This document shows positions 17,126-25,985 of a stretch of 64,000 nt of DNA, piece by piece. The position numbers were made by a program, and so were the translations under genes. The DNA is from Planctomycetota bacterium (lineage in GTDB: Bacteria > Planctomycetota > UBA1135 > GCA-002686595): contig JADJLZ010000002.1 of NCBI GenBank assembly GCA_016709875.1, positions 750,669-814,668 of the forward strand, written 5' to 3'. Within the stretch, counting starts at the first letter, position 1. Every line of letters begins with the position of its first letter. Below the pieces are notes generated by a model. The model did no database searches. It saw only the letters and a program-made list of their open reading frames with translations, and was not told where the DNA came from.

Positions 17126-18411
17126 ACGCGCAGTCGGTGATCCGCACCAAGCGCGACGGCGGCGTGCTCGAGTCGGCGCAGATGCGCTGGTTCCTCGGCG
17201 AATACGTCGGCGGGCGCATCCCCGACTACCAGGCGGCCGCCCTCGTGACCGCGATCTTCCTGCGCGGGATGCAGGAGCAGGAGCTCGCGGACTGGACGCG
17301 CGCGATGCTCGAGACCGGCCGAACGTTGCGTTCCGAGGGCAGCGCGCGCACGCGCGTCGACAAGCACTCGACCGGCGGCATCGGCGACAAGGTTTCGATC
17401 CCGCTCGCGCCCGCGCTCGCGGCCTGCGGTCTCGCCGTGCCGATGATCTCGGGCCGCGGCCTGGGCCACACGGGCGGGACGCTCGACAAACTCGAGTCGA
17501 TCCCGGGCTTCCGCACACGCCTTTCGGAAGCGGAGCTCGAGCGCGCACTCGAGCGCCATGGCGCCGTCTTTGGCGCGCAGACCGAGGAACTCGTGCCGGC
17601 CGACCGGCTGCTCTACCGTCTGCGCGACGCGATCGGCATGGTCGAGTCGATCCCGCTCATCGCGAGTTCGATCCTCTCGAAGAAGCTCGCCGAGGGGCTC
17701 TCCGCGCTCGTGCTCGACGTCAAGTTCGGCAGCGGTGCCTTTCTGCCCGATCCCCAGCGCGGCGCCGAGCTCGCACGAGCGATGCAGGCGCTGGGCGCAC
17801 GCTCGGGGCTGCGCACTTGCGTGTTTCAGACGGCGATGGATCGCCCTCTGGGTTCGAGTGCCGGGCACGCGCTCGAGATCGCCGAGTCGATCGAATGCCT
17901 GCACGGAGGCGGGCCGGCGGACCTGCGCGAACTGGTCGTGCTCTTCGGCGGCGAGCTGCTCGCGCTCGCGGGCGTCGCGGAAGGCGCGCGGCGCATCGCA
18001 TGCTCGCTCGAGGACGGCAGCGCACTCGCGGTCTTCGGCGCCATGGTCGAGGAGCAGGGCGGCGATCCGCGCGTACTCGAGCGGCCCGAACGGCTCCCGC
18101 AGGCTGGCGCGCGCGAGCGCTTCGCGGCTGAGCGCGAGGGCTGGCTCTCGTTTCGCGACTGCCGCAAGGTCGGGCTGGCGGTTGCGGTGCTCGGAGGCGG
18201 CCGCGAGCGCATCGAGGACGCGATCGATCCCGCCGTCGGGATCGTGTGGCGCCGCCGCGCCGGCGAGCGCGTCGCGCGCGGCGAGACGATCGCGGAGCTG
18301 TGCCACAACGGACGTGGTCTCGATTCCGCGCGCGCGCTGCTGGCGCAGGCGATCGAGATCGGCGAGCAGCGCGAGCTCGCACCGCTCGTGCTCGCGCGGC
18401 TTCCTGGCTGA
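17122..18411 (+). CDS. Pyrimidine-nucleoside (thymidine) phosphorylase
   Basis: A 429-residue enzyme splitting thymidine or uridine with phosphate to the base plus (deoxy)ribose-1-phosphate. Signature segments: KHSTGGIGDKVSIPLAP at about residue 75, SGRGLGHTGGTLDKLES at about 111, and the phosphate-binding KFGSGAF region. Whether it is the DeoA or Pdp type cannot be settled by eye. It starts at ATG 17122, overlapping the deoB stop by four bases, and hands its sugar phosphate to DeoB. Confidence 0.93.
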   Translation: MNAQSVIRTKRDGGVLESAQMRWFLGEYVGGRIPDYQAAALVTAIFLRGMQEQELADWTRAMLETGRTLRSEGSARTRVDKHSTGGIGDKVSIPLAPALAACGLAVPMISGRGLGHTGGTLDKLESIPGFRTRLSEAELERALERHGAVFGAQTEELVPADRLLYRLRDAIGMVESIPLIASSILSKKLAEGLSALVLDVKFGSGAFLPDPQRGAELARAMQALGARSGLRTCVFQTAMDRPLGSSAGHALEIAESIECLHGGGPADLRELVVLFGGELLALAGVAEGARRIACSLEDGSALAVFGAMVEEQGGDPRVLERPERLPQAGARERFAAEREGWLSFRDCRKVGLAVAVLGGGRERIEDAIDPAVGIVWRRRAGERVARGETIAELCHNGRGLDSARALLAQAIEIGEQRELAPLVLARLPG

Positions 18412-18423
18412 GAGACGGGCCGC

Positions 18424-18429
18424 TATCCT
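18424..18429 (+). promoter_or_regulatory. -10-like box TATCCT
   Basis: TATCCT is 12 bases before the transporter ATG (18442) and 12 bases after the preceding stop. If used, the transcript would be nearly leaderless. TTCCTG 17 bases upstream is a weak -35. Confidence 0.3.
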
Positions 18430-18441
18430 GCGCGTCCCCCG

Positions 18442-19698
18442 ATGATTCTCCTGCGTGCGTTGCTCGGGATCGTGTTCTTGCTGGCCGTCGCCTGGGGACT
18501 CTCGTCGAATCGCAGACGCTTTCCCTGGCGCGTCGTGCTGGGCGGGATCCTGCTGCAGCTCGCGATCGCGGGCCTGCTGCTCGAGACCGGCGTCGGGCGC
18601 GGATTCTTCGAGGGCCTCGCGCGTTTCGTCACGCACCTGGTGGGCCTCGCGGAGCCGGGCGCGAAGACCGTGTTCGGGCCGCTGGGGGATTCGAATTCGC
18701 CGATCGGCTTCGTGTTCGCGTTCGCGGGCACGGGGCTGGTGGTGATCATCTTCGTCTCGGCGTTGATGTCGGTGCTCTACCACCTCGGCGTGATGCAGGT
18801 GCTCGTTTGGCTGCTGGCCAAGGTGATGCGCGCCACGATGGGGCTTTCGGGCGCGGAGTCGATGGCCGCGGCCGCAAACATCTTCATGGGCATGACCGAA
18901 GCCCCGCTCGTCGTGCGGCCCTACGTGGCGAAGATGACGCTCTCGGAGCTCAACGCGCTCATGACCGGCGGATTCGCGACCATCGCGGGCTCGGTGATGG
19001 TGGTGTACATGGCGCGACTGGGGCCAGGCTATGCGGAGCACCTGATCACGGCTTCCGTGATGTCCGCACCGGCAGCCTTCGTGATGGCCAAGATCATCCG
19101 GCCGGAGACCGACGAGGCACTGACCTCCGGCCGTGTCGAGCTGAAAGTCGAGCGCACGTCGACCAACCTGATCGAGGCCGCCGCGACGGGCACGACCGAC
19201 GGATTGCGCCTGTGGCTGAACGTGATCGCGATGCTGATCGCGTTCCTGGCGCTCGTGAACCTCGTCAACTGGCCGATCACGGCGCTGGGCGAGTACTGGC
19301 AAGTCGAGGGTGGTCTCTCGCTGCAGCGCATCCTCGGATTCGCGCTCTCGCCGGTCGCGTGGTTCATGGGCGCGGACGGCGCGCACGACTGCCGCATGCT
19401 CGGCGAACTGATGGGAACGCAAATCTCGGTCAACGAATTCGTCGCGTTCCTGCGCCTGCGCGAACTCGAGCCTGGCCAGGCCGGCGACGTCTTCGAGAGC
19501 GCGCGCACGGCGCACATGGCGGTGTACGCGCTGTGCGGCTTCGCGAACTTCGGGTCGATCGGCATCCAGCTGGGCGGGATCAGCGCGCTCGCTCCCGAGC
19601 GCCGTGGCGACCTCGCGCGCCTTGCGCTCAAGGCCATGCTCGGTGGCGCGATGGCCTGCTGGATGACCGCCGTCGTCGCGAGTCTGTTCCTCTCCTGA
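18442..19698 (+). CDS. Concentrative nucleoside transporter (CNT/NupC family)
   Basis: A 418-residue inner-membrane protein with about 8-10 hydrophobic helices. The core family motif is present as NIFMGMTEAPLVVRPY (usual form GQTEAPL), followed by FATIAGSVMVVYM and, near the C-terminus, CGFANFGSIGIQLGGI. CNT proteins import nucleosides with a proton or sodium gradient. It sits between the pyrimidine and purine phosphorylase genes, so it most likely supplies them with substrate. Confidence 0.93.
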   Translation: MILLRALLGIVFLLAVAWGLSSNRRRFPWRVVLGGILLQLAIAGLLLETGVGRGFFEGLARFVTHLVGLAEPGAKTVFGPLGDSNSPIGFVFAFAGTGLVVIIFVSALMSVLYHLGVMQVLVWLLAKVMRATMGLSGAESMAAAANIFMGMTEAPLVVRPYVAKMTLSELNALMTGGFATIAGSVMVVYMARLGPGYAEHLITASVMSAPAAFVMAKIIRPETDEALTSGRVELKVERTSTNLIEAAATGTTDGLRLWLNVIAMLIAFLALVNLVNWPITALGEYWQVEGGLSLQRILGFALSPVAWFMGADGAHDCRMLGELMGTQISVNEFVAFLRLRELEPGQAGDVFESARTAHMAVYALCGFANFGSIGIQLGGISALAPERRGDLARLALKAMLGGAMACWMTAVVASLFLS

Positions 19699-19709
19699 GC
19701 ACCCTGCGC

Positions 19710-20531
19710 ATGAGCACCCAACTCGATCCCGCCGCCAGGAAGCTCGCGCAATCGCTCGTCGCGCAGGGTCTCGAGGGCGCGCGCATCGCCTTCGTGCTCG
19801 GATCGGGTCTAGGGGCCTTTGCCGACCGGCTCGAACGCGCCCGTTCGGTACCCGCCGCCGATCTCGACGGCCTGCCCCAGAGCGGGGTGCCCGGCCACGC
19901 CGGCCGACTCGCCGTGGGCGAGATCGGCGGGGTGCGCGTGCTCGTGCAGCAGGGCCGCGTGCACCTGTACGAGGGCTGGAGCCCGGAGGAAGTGACCCGC
20001 GCAGTGCGCGCCTACGCGGCGATCGGCGTGCGCGCGCTGGTGCTGACCAACGCCGCCGGCGGGATCCGCGCGGGTTTCGTTCCGGGCACGCTGATGCGCA
20101 TCACCGACCACCTCGACCTGCAGGCGAGCGCGCCGCTCGCGGGTGCGCCGCGCGGCTTCGGCACGCCCTGGGACGCGCAGCTCGGCGCCGCGCTCGAGCA
20201 GGCCGCGCGAGTCTGCGGCGTAGCGCTCGGCTCGGGCGTGTACGCGGGCCTGCTCGGGCCGGCTTACGAGACCCCGGCTGAAATCCGCTGGCTGCGCGAG
20301 GCCGGCGCGGACGCGGTCGGCATGAGCACGGTCGCCGAGGCGGCCGCGGGACGTGCGGCGGGCTTGCGGGTGTGCGGCGTGTCGTCGATCACGAACCTCG
20401 CCGCGGGCATCGGCCACGCGCCGCTCTCGCATGCCGAGGTGGTCGAGGCCGGTGCCAAGGGCGCGCGCAGCTTCTGCGCCCTGCTCGAGCACGCCGTCGC
20501 GCCGATCGCGAGCGCGCTGCGCGGGCATTGA
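19710..20531 (+). CDS. Purine-nucleoside phosphorylase, trimeric type
   Basis: A 273-residue enzyme that cleaves inosine or guanosine with phosphate. Seen are the phosphate-binding AFVLGSGLGAF near residue 30, QQGRVHLYEGW, the family signature LVLTNAAGGI, and the base-binding VGMSTVAEA with SSITNLAAGI. Length fits the high-molecular-weight-independent, trimeric class (about 270-290). It is encoded 11 bases after the CNT gene and before deoC, and it feeds ribose-1-phosphate to DeoB. Confidence 0.93.
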   Translation: MSTQLDPAARKLAQSLVAQGLEGARIAFVLGSGLGAFADRLERARSVPAADLDGLPQSGVPGHAGRLAVGEIGGVRVLVQQGRVHLYEGWSPEEVTRAVRAYAAIGVRALVLTNAAGGIRAGFVPGTLMRITDHLDLQASAPLAGAPRGFGTPWDAQLGAALEQAARVCGVALGSGVYAGLLGPAYETPAEIRWLREAGADAVGMSTVAEAAAGRAAGLRVCGVSSITNLAAGIGHAPLSHAEVVEAGAKGARSFCALLEHAVAPIASALRGH

Positions 20532-20566
20532 CAGACGCGGACGGCGCGAACAGTCTGGCGCGGAGC

Positions 20567-21220
20567 ATGGACACCGCAATCGCGAGCCGCATCGACCACA
20601 CGCTCCTGCGGCCCGATGCGACGGCCGCGGAGATCGACAGACTGTGCGCCGAGGCGCTCGAGCACCGCTTCGCGACGGTGTGCGTCAACGGCTTCTGGGT
20701 GAAGCGCTGCGCCAACCGGCTCGCCGGCTCGCCGGTAGCTGTTTGCACCGTGGTCGGCTTCCCGCTCGGCGCTGCGACGACGGCCTCCAAGCTGTTCGAG
20801 ACGCGCGGCGCGCTCGCGGACGGCGCGCGCGAAATCGACATGGTGATCAACCTCGGGGCGCTGAAATCGGGCGAGCACGCGTGGGTCCAGGCCGAGATCG
20901 AAGAGCTCGCGCGCGTGTGCCACGCCGGGCACGCAATCCTCAAGGTGATCCTCGAGACGGCGCTCCTCGACGACGGCGAGAAGGAGCTCGCGGCGCGCCT
21001 CGCACGCTCGGCCGGCGCCGACTTCGTGAAGACCTCGACCGGCTTCGCCAAGGGCGGCGCAACGGTCCACGATGTCGAGCTCCTGCGGCGCGTCGTCGGC
21101 CCACAGATGGGGGTCAAGGCCTCGGGCGGGGTGCGCGACACACACAGCGCGCGCGCATTGCTCGAGGCGGGGGCGACGCGCATCGGCGCGTCGGCGTCCG
21201 TGGCGATCGTGTCCGGCTAG
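20567..21220 (+). CDS. deoC: Deoxyribose-phosphate aldolase
   Basis: A 217-residue class I aldolase that splits 2-deoxyribose-5-phosphate to glyceraldehyde-3-phosphate and acetaldehyde, the last step of deoxynucleoside breakdown. It shows RIDHTLLRPDAT at the N-terminus, VCTVVGFPLGAATTASK, EIDMVINLG, the Schiff-base lysine in DFVKTSTGFA, and the second lysine in VKASGGVRD. Start ATG 20567 fits the family N-terminus. It ends the salvage operon; its stop overlaps the stop of a convergent gene. Confidence 0.94.
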   Translation: MDTAIASRIDHTLLRPDATAAEIDRLCAEALEHRFATVCVNGFWVKRCANRLAGSPVAVCTVVGFPLGAATTASKLFETRGALADGAREIDMVINLGALKSGEHAWVQAEIEELARVCHAGHAILKVILETALLDDGEKELAARLARSAGADFVKTSTGFAKGGATVHDVELLRRVVGPQMGVKASGGVRDTHSARALLEAGATRIGASASVAIVSG

Positions 21221-21753
21221 CTCTGGAGGCCGAGCGTCTCGTCGTCCGCAGTCGCGCGGCCGGCCGCGAAATCGATCTCCTCGGCGAGCAACTGGGACGC
21301 GATCAGGAACTCGTCAGGGATGTCCTCCCCGAAGACCAGGCGCACGTCGCGGGTCGAGCGACCTTCCTGGGCCGCTGCGATCTGGCACACGCGCAGCACG
21401 TCCATCACCCGATCCTCGAGTCGGCGGCCAGCGGGCTCCTGGAAGACGAACTCGGTGGTGCCGTCGGTCAGCGCCTCGCGGTCGAGCTCGGGCGAGTCGC
21501 AGGGGCCGATCAAACGGACCATGACCTCTTGATGGGCGATGGGAAGCCGCGACTGGGCTCGCAAACCGTACAGGCGGATGCCGTCGTGCGTCCGGAGCCG
21601 GAATTCGTCGACCTCGACGCTCTGGGTGGAGAGCTCAGGGCGCGGAATCAGGAGCACAGACGCCTGCGCCAAGTTCAGCTGCTCCAGCCGTTTACGCCAG
21701 TATTTTCGCTCGAGGAGCAGCGGGTGGAGCGAGCGCCTGGGCAGACTGGGCAT
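21217..21753 (-). CDS. Conserved-looking protein of unknown function
   Basis: A 178-residue soluble protein from ATG 21753 (a GTG at 21810 is the longer option). It begins MPSLPRRSLHPLLLERKYWR and is beta-rich (VLLIPRPELS, VEVDEFRLRTHDGIRL, EVMVRLIGP), ending in a helical part (DRVMDVLRVCQIAA, DEFLIASQLLAEEI). I recognise no family. It is convergent with deoC, the stops overlapping by three bases, and its codon use matches the neighbours. The 314 bases to the next gene hold only a TATCCT box at 21947-21952. Confidence 0.6.
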   Translation of the reverse strand: MPSLPRRSLHPLLLERKYWRKRLEQLNLAQASVLLIPRPELSTQSVEVDEFRLRTHDGIRLYGLRAQSRLPIAHQEVMVRLIGPCDSPELDREALTDGTTEFVFQEPAGRRLEDRVMDVLRVCQIAAAQEGRSTRDVRLVFGEDIPDEFLIASQLLAEEIDFAAGRATADDETLGLQS

Positions 21754-22067
21754 GAACCGGGCAAGCCGGGAATCGGGGCTCAGCGAACCTCCAAAGCGCT
21801 GGAACCGCACCTTCCGACCTAGGCTGCTTCCCGTTCTTGGATGCGCAGGCGAGCACCCCGGGGCTTGCGCAGGTAAACCGACCGTAAGCGGTTTCAGTCA
21901 ACGATTTAGGGCTGCCCGGGTCTGGCGGGTTCCGGACGGTCTCCGCTATCCTGCGCGGCCCCCGCCCGGCGACAGCAGCCCCCCTCACCCCGCCCCCGGG
22001 CAACCGCCAGGATCCAGGTCTCGCCTCGAGGCCCTCGGAGCCCCTGCCGGCAAGGAGACAAGCGTCG

Positions 22068-23573
22068 ATGTGGATCCACTCGGGTTTTCTAGCCCTCCTC
22101 CTCTCCTCAACTCTGGTCGGGAATCAAGACGCGCCGCAGAAGCCGCCGGAGCCGGACAAGCATGAAGCTCCCGCGAAGCAGGAGAGCGCGGCGCCCCAGA
22201 AGCCCGAGGCCGAGAAGAACAGCGGTCCCTCGATCCTGATCCGGGCCAAGCGCGTGTTCGTGCGGCCCGGGGAGGTCCTCGAGCAGGCTTCGGTCCTCGT
22301 CCGCGACGGCAAGATCATCGCCGTCGGCAAGGACCTTGCCGCGCCCAAGGGCGCGCAGGTGCTCGAAGCCGAGGTGGTGTGTGCGGGCTTCCTCGACCCC
22401 TGGTCGGCGCTGTGCATCGACAGCGGTTCCTGGAGTGAACCGGGCGCGACCGCCGCGACGCGCGCCGTCGACGCCTTCGACCCCTGGACTCCCGAGAGCC
22501 TGCGCAAGGACACGCTGCGCGCCGGGGTGACCAGCGTGCGCATCCAGGCCGGCAGCTATTCGCGCACGAGCGGCGTGGGAAGCGTCGTGCGGGTGGCACC
22601 GCAGCTCGACTTGGAGCACGCGGTCGTCAACGCCGCGTCCTGCGTCTCGATGAACATCGGCCTGACCTCCAACGCGGGCGGCGGGCAGTCGGTCGAGTTC
22701 GTCGACGGCCAGCCGACACTCGTCGACACGCGTGGTCGACCGATGGATACCTTCGACCGCCTTTCCGACCTCGACCGCGTGCTCTCCGCGCTGGAGAGCG
22801 GCCGCACCTACCTCTACTCGCTCGTCGACCACAAGCACGAGCTCGAGGACTGGCAGAAGAAGATCGTCGAGAAGGAGACCGAGCTCGAGAAGGACGCCAA
22901 GAAGGCCAAGAAGGATCGCGAGAAGGCCCAGAAGGAAGCGGAAGAGAAGGCCAAGACCTTCGAAGACAAGCGCTACCGCGAGGACAAGCGGCCGCAGCCT
23001 CCGCGCTACGACGAAGACGCCGAGGTGATGTCGCGCGTTGCCGACGGCGTCCTGCCCTTCTTCGTGCAGGCGCATCGCGTCGCCGAACTGCGCGGTCTGG
23101 TCGAAGGAACGCAGGATTTCGACCGGCTGCGACTGGTGGTCGTCGGCGCGAGCCAGGCGCGGACCTGCGCGCACCAGCTCGCCGAGCGCGGGATCCCCGT
23201 GCTGCTCTGGCCCGCGCTGCGCGGCAAAGGCGCGCCCGAGGAGTACACCGGAGGGGACCCGAGCCTCGCGGGCGACCTCGCCCGCTCAGGTGTGTCCGTG
23301 CTGCTCGGTTCGGGCGGCGTGGATCCCGCGAGCACGCGCGATCTGCCGCTGCTCGCGCAACTCGCGATCGGCCACGGGCTCGACCGCGTCAAGGCCTTCG
23401 AGGCACTGACGATCGGCGCGGCGCGCGCGCTGGACGTCTCCGACAGGCTCGGAAGCGTGGAGCGCGGCAAGGATGCCGACCTGCTGCTCCTGGACGGCGA
23501 TCCGCTGGACGCGGGGACCCGCGTCCAGCGCGTCATCTCGGCCGGACGCCTCGTCCTGAACCCGGAGGATTGA
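22068..23573 (+). CDS. Exported amidohydrolase-like protein 1 (no HxH)
   Basis: A 501-residue protein with a signal peptide (MWIHSGFLALLLSSTLVG), a Pro/Lys/Glu-rich linker, then the amidohydrolase composite fold: opening beta-strands ILIRAKRVFVRPGEV and GKIIAVGKDL, and the C-terminal return GSVERGKDADLLLLDGDP. The place where active family members have PGFIDxHxH reads CAGFLDPWSALCI, so the first two metal ligands are missing. A highly charged helix (KKAKKDREKAQKEAEEKAK, about 280-300) interrupts the barrel. An AAGGAG ribosome site is at 22052. It is the first of nine such genes in a row. Probably non-catalytic. Confidence 0.82.
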   Translation: MWIHSGFLALLLSSTLVGNQDAPQKPPEPDKHEAPAKQESAAPQKPEAEKNSGPSILIRAKRVFVRPGEVLEQASVLVRDGKIIAVGKDLAAPKGAQVLEAEVVCAGFLDPWSALCIDSGSWSEPGATAATRAVDAFDPWTPESLRKDTLRAGVTSVRIQAGSYSRTSGVGSVVRVAPQLDLEHAVVNAASCVSMNIGLTSNAGGGQSVEFVDGQPTLVDTRGRPMDTFDRLSDLDRVLSALESGRTYLYSLVDHKHELEDWQKKIVEKETELEKDAKKAKKDREKAQKEAEEKAKTFEDKRYREDKRPQPPRYDEDAEVMSRVADGVLPFFVQAHRVAELRGLVEGTQDFDRLRLVVVGASQARTCAHQLAERGIPVLLWPALRGKGAPEEYTGGDPSLAGDLARSGVSVLLGSGGVDPASTRDLPLLAQLAIGHGLDRVKAFEALTIGAARALDVSDRLGSVERGKDADLLLLDGDPLDAGTRVQRVISAGRLVLNPED

Positions 23574-23575
23574 TC

Positions 23576-24682
23576 ATGCTGCTCGAACTGCTCTGCACCT
23601 GCGCAATCCTCGCCGCGCCCGCGGCTCCGGCGAACAGCGTGCGCCAGGACGCCGCGCTCGTGTTGCGCGCCGACAAGCTTCTGCTCGGCGACGGGACGAC
23701 GCTCGAGGGAGGCGCGATCCTGATCGAAGGCGGCCGCATCCGCGCCTTCGGCAAGGACGTCGATGTGCCCGCGGGCGCCGGCACGATCACGCACAACGGC
23801 TGGGTCAGCGCGGGCCTCGTCGCACTGCACTCCTACGCCGGGGCACCCGACGAGATGAGCGACGGCACGCGACCCGTGCTCGAGGGCAAGGTCGCCTGGG
23901 CCTTCGACCCGGCCCACTCCGATTTCGCGAAAGCTCTCGCCGCCGGCGTCACCACGATCGTGCTGGCGCCGCAGCCTGATGCGCTCTGCGGCGGTGCGAG
24001 CGCGGTGGTCAAGACCGCCGGCCGCAACGTGCTCGCGGACGAAGCGCAACTCGCGCTCTCCTTCTCCGCCGCGGCGCTGTCGCCCAACCGCTTCCCGACC
24101 AGCTACGCCTCGGCCGTGGCCGAACTCGACACGCGCTTCGACAAGCCCGAGGGCCTCTTCGCGCGCGCGAAGTCGGGCGAACTGCCGGTGCTCTTCGACG
24201 CGGACACGCGCGAGGATGTGCTGCGCGTGCTCGGCTTCGCCAAGCGCCATTCCCTGCGCGGCGCGATCTACGGCGCCGACTGGATCGGCGAGCTCGCCCC
24301 GCAGGTCAAGGCGTCCCAGCTCGCCGCGATCATCAGCCCGCTCGACGCGGGAGAGGACCGGCGCACGCTGAAGTCCGTGGTCGCGCTCGCGAAGGCCGAC
24401 GTGCCCTTCGGCTTCGGCCTGGACTCGCCCTTCAAGGACCCCCAGACGCTGCGCCTCTCGGCCGCGCTGTGCCTGCGCGAAGGCCTCGACCGCGCCCGGG
24501 CCTGGCGCGCGCTCTCCTCGCAGGCGGCGCAGATCGCCGGTGTCGGCGACCGCGTCGGCCGCATCGAAAAGGGTCTCGACGCCGACCTCGTCCTGTGGAG
24601 CGGGGATCCGCTCGACCTCAAGAGCCGTGTCGACGCGGTCCTCGTCGACGGACAGCGCGTGTACGAAGCGAAGCAGCCATGA
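23576..24682 (+). CDS. Exported amidohydrolase-like protein 2 (no HxH)
   Basis: A 368-residue protein: signal peptide MLLELLCTCAILAAPAAPA, opening strands LVLRADKLLLGDGTTLEGG, C-terminal GRIEKGLDADLVLWSGDP. The metal-site position reads SAGLVALHSYAG, with a single histidine and no HxH. It follows gene 1 by two bases (TGATCATG) and overlaps gene 3 as ATGA, so it is translationally coupled. Shorter than the ~420-470 usual for the superfamily. Likely a periplasmic partner or binding protein rather than an enzyme. Confidence 0.8.
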   Translation: MLLELLCTCAILAAPAAPANSVRQDAALVLRADKLLLGDGTTLEGGAILIEGGRIRAFGKDVDVPAGAGTITHNGWVSAGLVALHSYAGAPDEMSDGTRPVLEGKVAWAFDPAHSDFAKALAAGVTTIVLAPQPDALCGGASAVVKTAGRNVLADEAQLALSFSAAALSPNRFPTSYASAVAELDTRFDKPEGLFARAKSGELPVLFDADTREDVLRVLGFAKRHSLRGAIYGADWIGELAPQVKASQLAAIISPLDAGEDRRTLKSVVALAKADVPFGFGLDSPFKDPQTLRLSAALCLREGLDRARAWRALSSQAAQIAGVGDRVGRIEKGLDADLVLWSGDPLDLKSRVDAVLVDGQRVYEAKQP

Positions 24683-25920
24683 ACCTCTCCCTCCTCGCAT
24701 TCCTCGTCTGCGTCCCGCAGTCCGCGCCGCAGGTGCAGACGCAGGGCGACGCTCCGCGCAAGAACTGGATCGTCAGCGCCGAACGCGTGTACACAGGCGC
24801 CGGACGCTCGATCGAACATGGCACGGTGGGCGTTCAAGGCGCGAAGATCGGCCTGGTGAGCAACGGCAGCGAGGACTCGGGCGCGGACGTGCTCGCGTGC
24901 TACGCGGTGACCGCGGGCATGATCGACGCGAGCGTGCGCATCGACGCGGGCTTGTCGTCGGTCGAGCAGTCGCGCGAGGAAACGCCCGAGCTGCGTGTGA
25001 CCGACACGCTCAGCCCCTTCGCCGACGCCTGGGACGGTCAGGCCGCCAGCGGCGTCACCTGCGTGCTCGCGAACCCGCCCGACGAGAACGTGATCGGCGG
25101 GCTCGGCGCCGTGCTCAAGACGGCCGGGCCGCTCTCGATCGCCGAACGCACGGTCAAGGCCGACGCCGTCCTGCGCGGCGCGATCGGTTCGCAGCCTTCG
25201 CGGCGCAACCACCCGGCCTCCGGCCGCCCGACGGACTTCTTCTCGCGCCGTCCGACGACGCGCATGGGCGTCGAATGGGAGTGGCGCCGCAGCTTCTACG
25301 AGGCCGCCGCGAGCCGCAAGGACGCGTCGCGCGCCTACATCGGCAGCACGCAGGTGCTCGCGGCCCTCGACGGCAAGCTGACGCTCAACATCCAGGCCTG
25401 GACGACGCAGGACATTCGCACCGCCGTGTTCCTCAAGGAGGAGCTCGAAGGCGAGCCGCAGCTCGGAGGCAAGCCGCGCCTCGTGATCGATGCAGCGGCC
25501 GAGGCCTGGAAGGAGCCGCAGCTGCTCGTGCGTTCGAAGAGCGACGTCGTGCTGCCGCCCTTCCCCGCGGACGGGCGCACGGACGATGGAGCTTTCATGG
25601 CCTGGAACACCGCCGCGCTGCTCGTCTCGAGCGGCGTGCGCATCGCGCTCTCCGCGCACGGTGACAGCAGCCCGGCCGGAAGCCTCGGAATGCAGGCAGG
25701 CTACGCCATGCAGGGCGGGCTCGACTTCGAACAGGCGCTCGCCGCCGTGACCACGAATCCCGCGCGCATGCTCGGCGTCGAGGATCGCGTGGGCAGCATC
25801 GAAGTCGGCAAGGATGCTGACCTCGTGCTGTGGAACGGCGAGCCCTTCCAGGCCACCTCGCGCGTCATCGGCGTCATCGTCGACGGTGCGCTCGTGCTCG
25901 ATCCGCGCGCCAAGGAATGA
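24679..25920 (+). CDS. Exported amidohydrolase-like protein 3 (no HxH)
   Basis: A 413-residue protein with a short signal peptide (MNLSLLAFLVCVPQSAPQ) and the amidohydrolase frame: NWIVSAERVYTGAGRSIEHG at the start and GSIEVGKDADLVLWNGEPF at the end. The metal site reads TAGMIDASVRID, without histidine. It starts at ATG 24679, overlapping the previous stop by four bases. A region around residues 175-220 is rich in Arg (RRNHP, RRPTTRMG) and may be a surface insert. Catalysis is unlikely. Confidence 0.8.
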   Translation: MNLSLLAFLVCVPQSAPQVQTQGDAPRKNWIVSAERVYTGAGRSIEHGTVGVQGAKIGLVSNGSEDSGADVLACYAVTAGMIDASVRIDAGLSSVEQSREETPELRVTDTLSPFADAWDGQAASGVTCVLANPPDENVIGGLGAVLKTAGPLSIAERTVKADAVLRGAIGSQPSRRNHPASGRPTDFFSRRPTTRMGVEWEWRRSFYEAAASRKDASRAYIGSTQVLAALDGKLTLNIQAWTTQDIRTAVFLKEELEGEPQLGGKPRLVIDAAAEAWKEPQLLVRSKSDVVLPPFPADGRTDDGAFMAWNTAALLVSSGVRIALSAHGDSSPAGSLGMQAGYAMQGGLDFEQALAAVTTNPARMLGVEDRVGSIEVGKDADLVLWNGEPFQATSRVIGVIVDGALVLDPRAKE

Positions 25921-25985
25921 GCGCGACCCCCTCCGAGAACCAAGAACACACACCCACTCGCCGCCCAAGCAGCGGAGCCTTCGCG